From contig CAYSPJ010000007.1 in assembly GCA_964432875.1 (NCBI GenBank), positions 1 to 64,000 on the forward strand: 64,000 bases of DNA, read 5' to 3'. The stretch's first letter is position 1. Each line of letters begins with the position of its first letter. Shown piece after piece: positions 23,284 to 31,237 of the stretch. The translations under genes and the position numbers were made by a program. The DNA comes from JACJYE01 sp964432875 (GTDB lineage: Bacteria > Bacteroidota > Bacteroidia > Chitinophagales > Saprospiraceae). The notes below the pieces were generated by a model. It had not been told where the DNA came from. It was given only the letters and a program-made list of their open reading frames with translations, and searched no databases.

Positions 23284-24672
23284 ATGAAAGATACTTCTTT
23301 CCTCGGCCGCCTCAATAATTGGGCGCGCAAATCCGTGACGCTGAAGCTCTTCACGATTGGCATCCTCATCCTCTTTCTGCTCATCCCCGTGAGCATGGTC
23401 ACTTCGCTGATATTCGAGCGGGAAAACATCCGCGACGAGGCAGTACAGGAGGTCAGCTCCAAGTGGGGCATGAGCCAAACCCTGGCTGGGCCAGTCATTT
23501 CCGTGCCCTACGAATCGGTGCGGCAGGATCAGGATGGCAAGCCGGCCATCACCCGGGGTTATGTGCATTTCCTGCCCGACAGCCTGCGCTTCGAAGGGCA
23601 GGTAGAGCCGCAAAAGCGCTATCGCGGGATTTACGTGGTGGTCTTGTACAATGCTCAATTGCAAGTATCAGGACATTTTGATGGCTTTAATACTGCCGCC
23701 CTGGGCGTACCCGAAACTGACATCAAATGGGCTGATGCGCTTTTCACGTTCGGCATCAGTGACATGAAAGGCATGAAAGCAGCGGTGCCCGTTAGCGTAA
23801 ACGGTAGCATCCACCAATTTGGGCCGGGCACGGTGAGCAATGACCTGCTGCCCTCTGGCGCGCATTTCCCCATTGCGCTCGCCGAGGGGGCTGCCAGCAA
23901 GCTCGACTTTTCCTTCCCGCTCAACCTCAACGGCAGTGCGGACCTCTATTTCACGCCTTTCGGCAAAACGACCATCGCCAAGCTGCAATCTCCTTGGGCC
24001 GACCCCAGCTTTGAAGGGGCTTTCCTGCCTGACGAAAGGACGGTAAGCGACACTGGCTTCCAGGCCCAATGGCAGGTGCTCCAGCTCAACCGCAATTACC
24101 CCCAGCAGGGCGAGGGGCCCTACATCGGCGGCAGAAAGTACGAGGATGATAGTGGCTATTATTACAATACCAATTTGCGGGAGTCCACCAACGCCTTTGG
24201 CCTGCGGCTGCTGCTGCCCATTGACGAATACCAGAAGACCATGCGCTCGGCTAAATACGCCGCCTTTTTTGTGCTGATTACTTTCCTGGTCTTCTTCTTC
24301 ATCGAAGTGCTCAACCGGAAACGCCTGCACCCTATACAATACATATTGGTAGGTGCCGCCATTGTACTGTTTTACGTTTTGCTGCTCTCTATTTCCGAGC
24401 ACCTGAAGTTCAATGCGGCCTACCTGCTGGGCTGCCTGGCTATCCTTTCCCTGATTACGACCTATTGTTACTTCATCCTCAACAATCTACGGCTTACCTT
24501 AATGGTCTTTGCCATCCTTGTTATCCTGTACGGCTTTTTCTACTCGCTGCTACAGTTGCAGGATTATGCCCTGCTGCTCGGCAGCCTTGGCCTACTGCTT
24601 ATACTAGCCGCCATCATGTATCTCACCCGCCATATCGACTGGTATAACCTGGGCGGGGATGAGGAGGCATGA
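23284..24672 (+). CDS. creD: Inner-membrane protein CreD
   Basis: A 462-residue protein with one N-terminal helix (about 19-42), a large periplasmic domain (about 43-315) and a bundle of about five C-terminal helices. The start of the periplasmic domain, EVSSKWGMSQTLAGPVISVPY, is the most conserved CreD segment (PF06123), and FGLRLLLPIDEYQKTMRSAKYAAFFV leads into the membrane part. CreD is linked to envelope integrity and beta-lactam response in Proteobacteria, where it is controlled by CreBC; here it follows the PorY-like histidine kinase by 31 bases, so a similar kinase-CreD link is plausible. A clear terminator follows. Confidence 0.88.
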   Translation: MKDTSFLGRLNNWARKSVTLKLFTIGILILFLLIPVSMVTSLIFERENIRDEAVQEVSSKWGMSQTLAGPVISVPYESVRQDQDGKPAITRGYVHFLPDSLRFEGQVEPQKRYRGIYVVVLYNAQLQVSGHFDGFNTAALGVPETDIKWADALFTFGISDMKGMKAAVPVSVNGSIHQFGPGTVSNDLLPSGAHFPIALAEGAASKLDFSFPLNLNGSADLYFTPFGKTTIAKLQSPWADPSFEGAFLPDERTVSDTGFQAQWQVLQLNRNYPQQGEGPYIGGRKYEDDSGYYYNTNLRESTNAFGLRLLLPIDEYQKTMRSAKYAAFFVLITFLVFFFIEVLNRKRLHPIQYILVGAAIVLFYVLLLSISEHLKFNAAYLLGCLAILSLITTYCYFILNNLRLTLMVFAILVILYGFFYSLLQLQDYALLLGSLGLLLILAAIMYLTRHIDWYNLGGDEEA

Positions 24673-24689
24673 CGAAGAGCCTTTCTGAA

Positions 24690-24740
24690 GGGAGGCTTGG
24701 AGTGGTGAGCCTCCCTTTTTCAAAACCGCCACTCCAAGCC
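24690..24740 (+). terminator. creD terminator overlapping an alternative 12-bp stem
   Basis: GGGAGGCT (24690-24697) pairs with AGCCTCCC (24708-24715), followed by T5: a standard intrinsic terminator. However GGCTTGGAGTGG (24694-24705) is also perfectly complementary to CCACTCCAAGCC (24729-24740), and the two foldings exclude each other. The downstream gene is the SET-domain gene on the same strand. Confidence 0.75.
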
Positions 24741-24799
24741 GGCGGTGACCAGGCGGGGCAGCCTGGCCGGAAGATTCGGAGATGGGGATGATCTGGTTG

Positions 24800-24831
24800 T
24801 TGCAGGTCTAATTTAGCAGGCAATAAGTTTT
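24800..24831 (+). promoter_or_regulatory. Possible promoter of the SET-domain gene
   Basis: TTG (24800-24802), 21 bases, TAAGTTTT (24824-24831), one mismatch from TAnnTTTG; the ATG is 33 bases downstream. Confidence 0.4.
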
Positions 24832-24863
24832 TTATATCTTAGCCCCTGAAACGGAAAGGACAG

Positions 24864-25280
24864 ATGCAACGCATAGAATCTTTATTTGTAGCTCACAGCC
24901 CTCTAGGTGGGCGGGGTGTCTTTACAGCAGCAGATATACCTGCAGGCGCGCTCATTGAAATATGCCCGGTCATCGCCATGCCTGGCAGCCACCGGCAGTA
25001 CCTGGATCAGACGGGTTTATACGATTATTACTTCATCTGGGGAGAAAAAGATGATGAATGCGCTATTGTCCTTGGTTTTGGCTCTCTTTACAACCACAAC
25101 TACGAACCCAACGCCGAGTATGGCCCTTCTTTTGAAAGTGGTTTTCTGCATTTTTTTGCCCTGCGGGATATTAAGGCGGGCGAGGAGATTACGGTAAACT
25201 ACAATGGCGATCCCAACGACCAGGATGAGCTGTGGTTTGAAGCCCGGCGCTTAAACCCAAAAGCGAAAGATGCGGAGTAA
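24864..25280 (+). CDS. SET-domain protein (putative protein-lysine methyltransferase)
   Basis: A 138-residue protein that is essentially a SET domain. GGRGVFTAADIPAG (about residues 16-29) is the first SAM-binding motif, YNHNYEPNAEYG (about 76-87) is the NH.C-type motif, and FFALRDIKAGEEITVNYNG (about 97-115) contains the catalytic Tyr region. Compared with eukaryotic enzymes it lacks pre-SET and post-SET cysteines, like other stand-alone bacterial SET proteins. By family knowledge it transfers methyl groups from SAM to lysine of an unknown protein target. It stands alone between the creD terminator and the VOC gene. Confidence 0.8.
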   Translation: MQRIESLFVAHSPLGGRGVFTAADIPAGALIEICPVIAMPGSHRQYLDQTGLYDYYFIWGEKDDECAIVLGFGSLYNHNYEPNAEYGPSFESGFLHFFALRDIKAGEEITVNYNGDPNDQDELWFEARRLNPKAKDAE

Positions 25281-25451
25281 TAGCCTATTTTTTGTTAATG
25301 ATAGCTATACTTTCAGAAAAATCCATTTATTTCGGCCGGAATTTCCTGCTTTTCTCTCTGTTCCCTACAACTACTGCGGTTTGAAGGTTGAGAAAGAAAA
25401 ACATACCAGCGGAAATCCTGTTATCATAATCGTTGTTCAATAGCATACAAA

Positions 25452-26513
25452 ATGATGGATTATTATATTAGTGGTATCCAGCAAATTGGGATTGGCGTAG
25501 CCAATGCTGATGAAGCATGGAAACATTACCGGTGCCAATTTGGAGTGGACGTCCCGGTATTCAAGGAAAAAGCGCAAGCCGCACTCATGCTTCCGTACAC
25601 CGGCGGCAAAGCCCGCAGCCGTTATGCCATCATGGCAATCAACATGCAGGGTGGTGGCGGTTTCGAAATCTGGCAGTACACCTGCCGGGTGCCCGAGGCT
25701 TCCAGCTTTGAGCTGCAAATCGGCGACCTGGGCATCTTCACCAGCAAAATCAAGGCGCCCGATATCCAAAAAGCCTACCATTATTATCAAAGCAAACCGT
25801 TTGAATGCCTTTCTGAAATCAGCCAGCTTGCCAACGGCCCAGCCAACTTTTTCACCCGCGACCCCTATGGCAATATCTTCCAGGTAGTGGAAGCCAAAGA
25901 CTGGTTCCAGTCGCGCAAGCAAGCTACTGGCGGGGTTTACGGTGCCATTATCGGCGTTTCGGATATCGAGGCCTCACTGCATTTTTACCAGAACATCCTG
26001 GGGTATGGTAAAATCGTCTATGACCAAACCGGGGTATTTGAAGAGTTGCAAAACATCCCTGGTGGGCACAGCCCGCTACGGCGCGTGCTTTTGCGCCATG
26101 ACCAGCAAAGGGCCGGGGCTTTCTCACCGCTTTACGGCAGCAGTGAAATCGAGCTCATCCAGGCAACAGGCCGGACGCCCCGCAAAATATATGACGACCG
26201 CTTCTGGGGCGACCTGGGCTTTATCCACCTCTGTTACGATGTGGTCAATATGGACGCGCTGAAAGCTCGCTGTAACGAGCTCGATTTCCCTTTTACCGTT
26301 GACAGCCAAAACAGCTTTGACATGGGAGAGGCAGCCGGCCGCTTTGCTTATACGGAAGACCCCGACGGCACTCTGATCGAATTTGTTGAAATCCACAAAG
26401 TGCCTATTTTGAAAAAGCTGGGCTGGTACCTCAACCTTAAAAAACGCCAGTCTGGCAAGCCACTCCCCCGCTGGATCATCAAGGCGATGGGCTTGAACCG
26501 GAAAAAGGATTGA
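25452..26513 (+). CDS. VOC-superfamily protein with two glyoxalase-like domains
   Basis: A 353-residue cytosolic protein. Two beta-alpha-beta-beta-beta modules are seen: residues about 8-155 (IGIGVANADEAWKHY ... FFTRDPYGNIFQVVEAKDWF) and about 165-315 (IIGVSDIEASLHFYQNILGY ... FAYTEDPDGTLIEFVEIH). The DPyGniFqvvE and DPDGTLIEFVE endings supply the usual metal-binding Glu. Layout and length resemble 4-hydroxyphenylpyruvate dioxygenase-like or ring-cleavage VOC enzymes, but the substrate is not clear. ATG codons lie at 25452 and 25455. It is convergent with the PLP enzyme gene. Confidence 0.75.
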   Translation: MMDYYISGIQQIGIGVANADEAWKHYRCQFGVDVPVFKEKAQAALMLPYTGGKARSRYAIMAINMQGGGGFEIWQYTCRVPEASSFELQIGDLGIFTSKIKAPDIQKAYHYYQSKPFECLSEISQLANGPANFFTRDPYGNIFQVVEAKDWFQSRKQATGGVYGAIIGVSDIEASLHFYQNILGYGKIVYDQTGVFEELQNIPGGHSPLRRVLLRHDQQRAGAFSPLYGSSEIELIQATGRTPRKIYDDRFWGDLGFIHLCYDVVNMDALKARCNELDFPFTVDSQNSFDMGEAAGRFAYTEDPDGTLIEFVEIHKVPILKKLGWYLNLKKRQSGKPLPRWIIKAMGLNRKKD

Positions 26514-26549
26514 GGCGATCATAAGCTAAGAGGGCTGGCGGCCTTGTGG

Positions 26550-27713
26550 TCAAACTGCCTCCAAGCCGTGTTCCAGGCCTTCGATCAACCACTGCGGGTC
26601 TTCCAGCCCGATATAAAGGCGCACCAGATTCCAGGGATGTGCCGGGTTTTCGCGGCCAGGGATGCCATAAAAAGCGGCAGAAGGCAGTACCAAAGACTCA
26701 TGCCCCCCCCAGGAGACCGCCAGAAGGAAACGCCCCTGGAGGTTTTCGAAGAAGGCTTCTGCCTGATGGAGGCTTTCTGCTTTCAGGTAAAAAGAGAATA
26801 AACCACCGGCGCCTTGCATTTGCTGCCGGGCAAGTTCGTGTTGGGGGAAAGATGGCAATAACGGATGGATCACCCGCTCCACTTTGGGGTGGTTTTCCAA
26901 AAACTGCGCGATTTGCCGGGCGCTGTTGTCACTGCGGCGCAGGCGCAACTCCAGGGTGCGCAGCCCCCGGATGGCCAGGGCTGCATCATGCGGCGAGAGG
27001 ATGCCGCCGAGGTTCATATATTCGGCTTCGAATATTTTTTTCACCATCTCTTTATTGCTGCATAATACGCCCAAGACCACATCGCTATGCCCGTTGAGGT
27101 ATTTGGTGCCGGAATGCACCACGATGTCGATACCCATTTCGATAGGCTGCTGGAAAAGCGGAGAACAATAGCTATTGTCGATACAAGTAATAATGCCATA
27201 GCGGCGAGCCAGGGCCGCGCAGGCGCGGAGGTCTTGCAACTCGAAGGTCAGGGTATTGGGGCTTTCCAGGTAGAGGAGGCTGGTATTCGACTGGATAGCG
27301 TGCTCGATGGCCTCCAGGTTTCGCCCATCCACAAAGGTATGCTCCACCCCAAAGCGAGGCAGGTAGCCTTGGAGCAAAGCCTTCGTCCAGGAGTAAGGCG
27401 ATTGGACGCAGACAACGTGGCTGCCAGCATTGGTGTTGGCCAGTATGGCAGCAGCAATAGCGGCCATGCCCGAGCCGAATACCAGGGCATCTTCGGCTTT
27501 TTCCAGCGCAGCCAGCTTTTGCCGTAGAATTGCCACGGTCGGGTTGTTCCCACGGGTATAAACGCTGTGTTTCAGCTCGTCGGTGAATGCCTGGCGGAAT
27601 TCAGCCAAGCTGGGAAAGGCAAAATTGCTCGACTGGATGACGGGGGGCGAAACGGCATGGAAGTAATCTTCCCTGTTTTCACCAAGATGGTTGAGTATCT
27701 CGCTGAGGTGCAT
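26550..27713 (-). CDS. Cys/Met-metabolism PLP-dependent enzyme (trans-sulfuration family)
   Basis: A 387-residue fold-type I PLP enzyme. VYTRGNNPTVAILRQKLAALE (shown as TRGNNPTVAILRQKL), FGSGMAAIAAAI for phosphate binding, CIDNSYCSPLFQQP with the PLP-pyridine Asp, and VVHSGTKYLNGHSDVV with the Schiff-base Lys are all in the right order. This covers cystathionine gamma-synthase, beta- and gamma-lyases and methionine gamma-lyase. The N-terminal AVSPPVIQSSNFAF is typical of the family. Which reaction is catalysed cannot be decided from motifs; no methionine genes adjoin it. Confidence 0.85.
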   Translation of the reverse strand: MHLSEILNHLGENREDYFHAVSPPVIQSSNFAFPSLAEFRQAFTDELKHSVYTRGNNPTVAILRQKLAALEKAEDALVFGSGMAAIAAAILANTNAGSHVVCVQSPYSWTKALLQGYLPRFGVEHTFVDGRNLEAIEHAIQSNTSLLYLESPNTLTFELQDLRACAALARRYGIITCIDNSYCSPLFQQPIEMGIDIVVHSGTKYLNGHSDVVLGVLCSNKEMVKKIFEAEYMNLGGILSPHDAALAIRGLRTLELRLRRSDNSARQIAQFLENHPKVERVIHPLLPSFPQHELARQQMQGAGGLFSFYLKAESLHQAEAFFENLQGRFLLAVSWGGHESLVLPSAAFYGIPGRENPAHPWNLVRLYIGLEDPQWLIEGLEHGLEAV

Positions 27714-27726
27714 CTGCTTTTTGCCC

Positions 27727-27734
27727 CAAAGCTA
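27727..27734 (-). promoter_or_regulatory. Possible -7 box of the trans-sulfuration gene
   Basis: TAGCTTTG on the minus strand, 14 bases from the ATG, implying a very short leader. A TTTG lies only 12 bases upstream, shorter than the ideal spacing. Confidence 0.35.
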
Positions 27735-27787
27735 CGAGCAAAAAAACAAATGAGAGGGAGTTGCCTGATGGTTTAATTCACGTTAAT

Positions 27788-27925
27788 TCACGCCCGCATG
27801 GCTTTACGTGCCAGTTGGACAAACAGCCAACGTACAATAGAAGCCAGAGCGGCAATCCAGGCCGCGGCGGCGATAAACTTGCTTTTTGTACCTTCTTTGC
27901 GTACTCGTCTATGCTTGCTTGCCAT
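27788..27925 (-). CDS. Small basic single-helix membrane protein (45 aa)
   Basis: A short open frame from ATG 27925 to TGA 27788. It encodes a strongly basic N-terminus (MASKHRRVRKEGTKSK), one hydrophobic helix (FIAAAAWIAALASIV, then RWLFVQLA) and a basic tail. The composition is what a genuine small inner-membrane protein looks like and is unlikely from noise, though I recognise no family. It sits alone between the trans-sulfuration gene (same strand) and the divergent LytS-like kinase gene. A 10-base direct repeat, TTAATTCACG, lies just around its stop. Confidence 0.5.
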   Translation of the reverse strand: MASKHRRVRKEGTKSKFIAAAAWIAALASIVRWLFVQLARKAMRA

Positions 27926-28065
27926 GAGTAGATAGTTTTGTATGATGTTCACTCACGATGAAGTCTACCCTATAAAAATACCATCTCCCAGCTTGACCCG
28001 AAAACTATTGTAGCAGAATGCTTGGTTTTAGTAGTAAAAAGCAGGTTTCTGCCTCATGCCAAGTC

Positions 28066-28095
28066 TTTGCGTGGGGTAGCAGTAGGATATTTTTT
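28066..28095 (+). promoter_or_regulatory. Possible promoter of the LytS/LytTR operon
   Basis: TTTG (28066-28069), 18 bases, TATTTTTT (28088-28095); the GTG start is about 57 bases beyond the expected RNA start. Confidence 0.4.
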
Positions 28096-28157
28096 CATTA
28101 AGCGGCTGTTTTTTGCCGGAAAAGAACTAAAATTGGCAAGCTAAAAATGGCAAGATA

Positions 28158-29312
28158 GTGACGAAAGTAACCCAAGCACAAGCCCGTTGGATTCAATTGT
28201 TGCGCAAGGATGCTACCCAGCACCTCGTGTTTTGGGCCTTGGTATTCGTGGTTGTATTCTGTTTTTTTGCCATCCACGCCTGGTATCAGGGCAAGGCAGA
28301 GCTGCTGGAAGCGCTAGACTACAAGCGCAAGGCATTTTGGTTCGTCTTCCGGGAAGCGTTACTCTACACCCTGATGCTTGGCGTGCCGGTGTATTTCAAC
28401 CTCATTTTTGTTTATCAGGGGCGGGTGCAGAAATTTCTGGAGCGCCGGGTGTTTACCGAAGCACAATTTCACGGCTGGGGGTTTCACATCTTCCTGGGTT
28501 TCAGTTTTATCACCGCCATCGCCTTTGCCTTTTTGTATTCGCCTCTCATCCAGCTCCTCTTCCAGATCACGGAGCAGAAGTGGTATGAGTTGAGCATCGT
28601 CATCCTTTTTATGATCATCTGCACCACCGGGGTTTCTTTCACCAAAGAATCTATTGAGCGCAGCCGGGAGCTGGAGCGCCGCTCGCGGCAAGAAGCGATC
28701 CGGCGGGGTAAAGAATTGGAACAGGAGCTCAATTTCATCAAAAAACAAATCCGCCCGCACTTCCTGTTTAACACCCTGGCCAACCTGCAGGTGCTGGCCC
28801 GGCGCAAATCGGATAACTTGCCGGAGCTGATCGGGGAATTATCCCGTTTGCTGCGCCACCTGGTCTATAAGACCAACGAGCGGCTGGCACCGCTGGAAGA
28901 CGAGCTGCACTTTATCGAAAGCTATATCGAGCTGCAACGCCTGCAGGTATCCCGCAACACCGAATTGTCCCTAAAAGTGGAGGGGATAGTCAGGCCGGCG
29001 CACCGCATCGCTCCAATGATACTGCTATTGCTGGTGGAAAACTGCTTCAAACATTACAACCGCAAAGGCCCGGCCAAGAAGCTGATCCGTATTCATTTCC
29101 AAATCGCCGACGATCAACTGTACGCTACAATCAGCAATACCTTCAAACCCTTTGCCCGCAATGAAGGCACGATGGAAGAAGAGGAAGAAGGCGGCCTGGG
29201 CCTGGCCAGCGCTATGGAAAACCTTAAACTGGTTTACGAAGACCGCTACCAGCTAAAACTGAGCCAAGATGGACAGCTTTTCACCGTCAACCTACAACTG
29301 CCCTTGCTATGA
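28158..29312 (+). CDS. LytS-type sensor histidine kinase
   Basis: A 384-residue protein beginning with GTG; the nearest upstream ATG is closed by a stop after three codons. Four membrane helices fill residues about 20-165, followed by a coiled-coil-like stretch (RSRELERRSRQEAIRRGKEL) and a His_kinase domain (PF06580): H201 in QIRPHFLFNTLANLQ, the conserved YIELQRLQ, and MILLLLVENCFKH as the N box. The small HATPase part ends near 384. Kinases of this type pair with LytTR regulators. The next gene, overlapping by 4 bases, encodes one, so signalling partner and operon are clear; the signal is unknown. Confidence 0.88.
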   Translation: MTKVTQAQARWIQLLRKDATQHLVFWALVFVVVFCFFAIHAWYQGKAELLEALDYKRKAFWFVFREALLYTLMLGVPVYFNLIFVYQGRVQKFLERRVFTEAQFHGWGFHIFLGFSFITAIAFAFLYSPLIQLLFQITEQKWYELSIVILFMIICTTGVSFTKESIERSRELERRSRQEAIRRGKELEQELNFIKKQIRPHFLFNTLANLQVLARRKSDNLPELIGELSRLLRHLVYKTNERLAPLEDELHFIESYIELQRLQVSRNTELSLKVEGIVRPAHRIAPMILLLLVENCFKHYNRKGPAKKLIRIHFQIADDQLYATISNTFKPFARNEGTMEEEEEGGLGLASAMENLKLVYEDRYQLKLSQDGQLFTVNLQLPLL

Positions 29313-30067
29313 AGCATAAATACGGCTATATCATCGTAGAGGATGTCGAGCTACAACGCGAAAACCTCATCCACCTGCTAAGCCAAAGCCTGGACCTGCT
29401 GCTGCTAGGCAGCTTTGAAAATGCTGAAGATGCTTACGACTACCTGTCCAATGATCCCGACCCCATGCCCGAGCTGATGTTTCTGGATATCGAAATGCCC
29501 GAGTCCAGCGGCTTCAACCTGCTCGAAGCGCTCAAGCGCCTTTCCGTGGACATGAAAGTCATCATCACCACGGCATTTCCGGATTATGCCATCAAAAGCT
29601 ACGACTATACCGTGAGCGGCTACTTGCTCAAGCCCATCGATCGGAACAAACTGAACCTATCGATTGAGAAGGCGATTAGGGAAATGCACGCGCCTCCCTC
29701 CCACTCCGTCCTGCCGCCCGAAAACGGAGGCTATCTGATGATTAAGGAAAAAAAGCGTTGGATCAAGCTGTTATACGAAGAAATCCTATATTGCGAAGGG
29801 GCCAATGTAGATGTTCGCATCCTCACTCCCGGCGAAACCTTCACGATCCGCGAACGGGTAAAAAACCTGGAGCAAGCGCTGCCTCCGGCGCTATTTTTGC
29901 GCATCCACGACAGCTTTATCATCAACCAGGCCTATATCAAGAGCTATGCCAGCAATTATACCTCGGTCTCGCTTTGCTTCCAATCCGGCAGCCCCTTGCA
30001 CACTTTGAACATCGGCCCCAAGTACCGGGAAAAATTTCGCCGTTTGATGCAACAGCAAGAGCCGTGA
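29309..30067 (+). CDS. LytTR-family response regulator
   Basis: A 252-residue regulator. Receiver domain about 1-125 with E11/D12, phosphoacceptor D60 in MFLDIEMPESSG, and the K of LLKPID. LytTR DNA-binding domain about 140-248: IKEKKRWIKLLYEEILYCEGANVDVRI (seen in parts), LPPALFLRIHDSFIINQAYI and the closing KYREKFRRLMQQ. It starts inside the stop codon of the LytS-like kinase gene (ATGA), so the two are translationally coupled. By family knowledge it binds paired direct repeats upstream of targets; I cannot name the targets. It ends 6 bases from the convergent DUF2461 gene. Confidence 0.9.
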   Translation: MKHKYGYIIVEDVELQRENLIHLLSQSLDLLLLGSFENAEDAYDYLSNDPDPMPELMFLDIEMPESSGFNLLEALKRLSVDMKVIITTAFPDYAIKSYDYTVSGYLLKPIDRNKLNLSIEKAIREMHAPPSHSVLPPENGGYLMIKEKKRWIKLLYEEILYCEGANVDVRILTPGETFTIRERVKNLEQALPPALFLRIHDSFIINQAYIKSYASNYTSVSLCFQSGSPLHTLNIGPKYREKFRRLMQQQEP

Positions 30068-30073
30068 CAAGCT

Positions 30074-30760
30074 CTAAAGCGGCTCGCCATTTGCATCAGT
30101 AGTGAGCACCTCGCTCATGAAGTCGAAGAAAGGGCGCATCCGGCGGAAAGCCACCGTCATTTTATCCAGAAAATCGGGGGCGAGGACCTCCTGGTCGGAA
30201 AAAGAGCGGGTGAGGAGGAATTGTTTGTAGCGCAGCAGGTCTATATTAGGGTGATCCATCGAGTAGCCCTGAGGGGCGGTTTTCAGTTGCTCGCCCTCCA
30301 ATTGGCCGAAGGCCTCCTGGAATTCCGGGGCAGCGATGATTTCGCGCAGGGGCTGGGCATCGGTCGCCAGCTCTTCGCGGATGCGCTTGAGGTCGGCAGC
30401 ATTGGGTGCCCAGAAACCGCCGCCGACGAAGGATGCTCCCGGCTCGATATGAAAATAATAGCCGCCGCGCCGCCACTTTGAAGCGCGTTTCATCTGGCCG
30501 CTGAAGTGTGTTTTATAGGGCGATTTGTCTTTGGAAAAGCGTACATCGCGGTAGATCCGGAACAGGCTCTGTTTTGCCGTCATCGGTTCCAGCTCGTCGT
30601 ATTGGCTCATGCGCCCCAGCAGCCCTTCAGTAAAGGCGGCCACATGAGCGTATTCTGTTTGGTAACGAGGTTTATTGGCATTGAACCACTCGCGGGTGTT
30701 GTGCTCATGCAATTCCCGCAAAAACTCCAGGCTTGATGGCGGTATAGCAGTTAGGGACAT
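30074..30760 (-). CDS. DUF2461 family protein
   Basis: A 228-residue cytosolic protein that is typical of DUF2461 (TIGR02453) over its full length: FLRELHEHNTREWFNANKPRY at the start (about residues 13-33, given here as EHNTREWFNANKPRY), FRIYRDVRFSKDKSPYKTHF in the middle, GGYYFHIEPGASFVGGGFW and the HPNIDLLRYKQFLLTRSF segment near the end. Conserved Arg, Lys and His residues suggest an enzymatic or nucleotide-binding role, but no function is established for the family. Divergent from feoAB. Confidence 0.85.
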   Translation of the reverse strand: MSLTAIPPSSLEFLRELHEHNTREWFNANKPRYQTEYAHVAAFTEGLLGRMSQYDELEPMTAKQSLFRIYRDVRFSKDKSPYKTHFSGQMKRASKWRRGGYYFHIEPGASFVGGGFWAPNAADLKRIREELATDAQPLREIIAAPEFQEAFGQLEGEQLKTAPQGYSMDHPNIDLLRYKQFLLTRSFSDQEVLAPDFLDKMTVAFRRMRPFFDFMSEVLTTDANGEPL

Positions 30761-30856
30761 GGTGATGTTGATGAGTTGGCAATGATTGGCTGACCGATTT
30801 ATAACAGATGATTTGCGCGATTGTTGAACACAAAATGACGGCTTGCACCCCTGCCT

Positions 30857-30896
30857 TACCTAGCATTAGGTATTGCCCTCCTTCAATTAGGTAAAA
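30857..30896. promoter_or_regulatory. Dyad upstream of feoAB, candidate iron-regulator site
   Basis: TACCTA-GCAT-TAGGTA (30857-30872) is a perfect 6-bp-arm palindrome, and a further half site TTAGGTAAA lies at 30888-30896. TTAGGT/ACCTAA half sites are characteristic of DtxR/IdeR/MntR-type metal regulators. It is 59-98 bases upstream of the feoA -7 box, so it could serve an activator or an upstream-binding repressor. No regulator gene is in the window. Confidence 0.35.
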
Positions 30897-30954
30897 TTTC
30901 AACTTAAGTGATTTTTATCACCAGCGACACTTCCCTTACCCCCTATTTTGGTGT

Positions 30955-30962
30955 TAACTTTG
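30955..30962 (+). promoter_or_regulatory. -7 box of feoAB
   Basis: TAACTTTG, a full match to TAnnTTTG, 36 bases before the GTG of feoA. A TTTG at 30947-30950 is too close to be a -33 element. Confidence 0.5.
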
Positions 30963-30997
30963 TGCAGGATTTAGATTGAATCAAAATAAGCCACAAC

Positions 30998-31237
30998 GTG
31001 ATCAATACTATTGCAAGTGAAAAGCGGCTATTGGAGGCGAAGCCGGGGATTGAGGGCGTCATTGCCCGCTATGCCAACGAGCAGATCGGCAGCAAATTAA
31101 TGACCATGGGCCTATTGCCAGGCAGCCGTATCGCCATAGTGCGCAGGGCGCCTCTAGGTGGGGGTTGGTATATTAAGGCAAATGGTTTCTTCCTTGCCCT
31201 GAGGGATGAAGAAGCGGCAAGCATCGTATTGAAGTAA
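30998..31237 (+). CDS. feoA: FeoA, small SH3-like ferrous iron transport protein
   Basis: A 79-residue protein beginning with GTG. The FeoA/SH3-like motif is plain: GIEGVIARYANEQIGSKLMTMGLLPGSRIAIVRRAPLGG, here split as IGSKLMTMGLLPGS and RRAPLGGGWYI. FeoA is a cytosolic partner thought to regulate FeoB. Its stop overlaps the feoB start by one base (TAATG), so the pair is coupled. Stand-alone FeoA plus FeoB is the normal arrangement outside lineages with FeoA-B fusions. Confidence 0.92.
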   Translation: MINTIASEKRLLEAKPGIEGVIARYANEQIGSKLMTMGLLPGSRIAIVRRAPLGGGWYIKANGFFLALRDEEAASIVLK

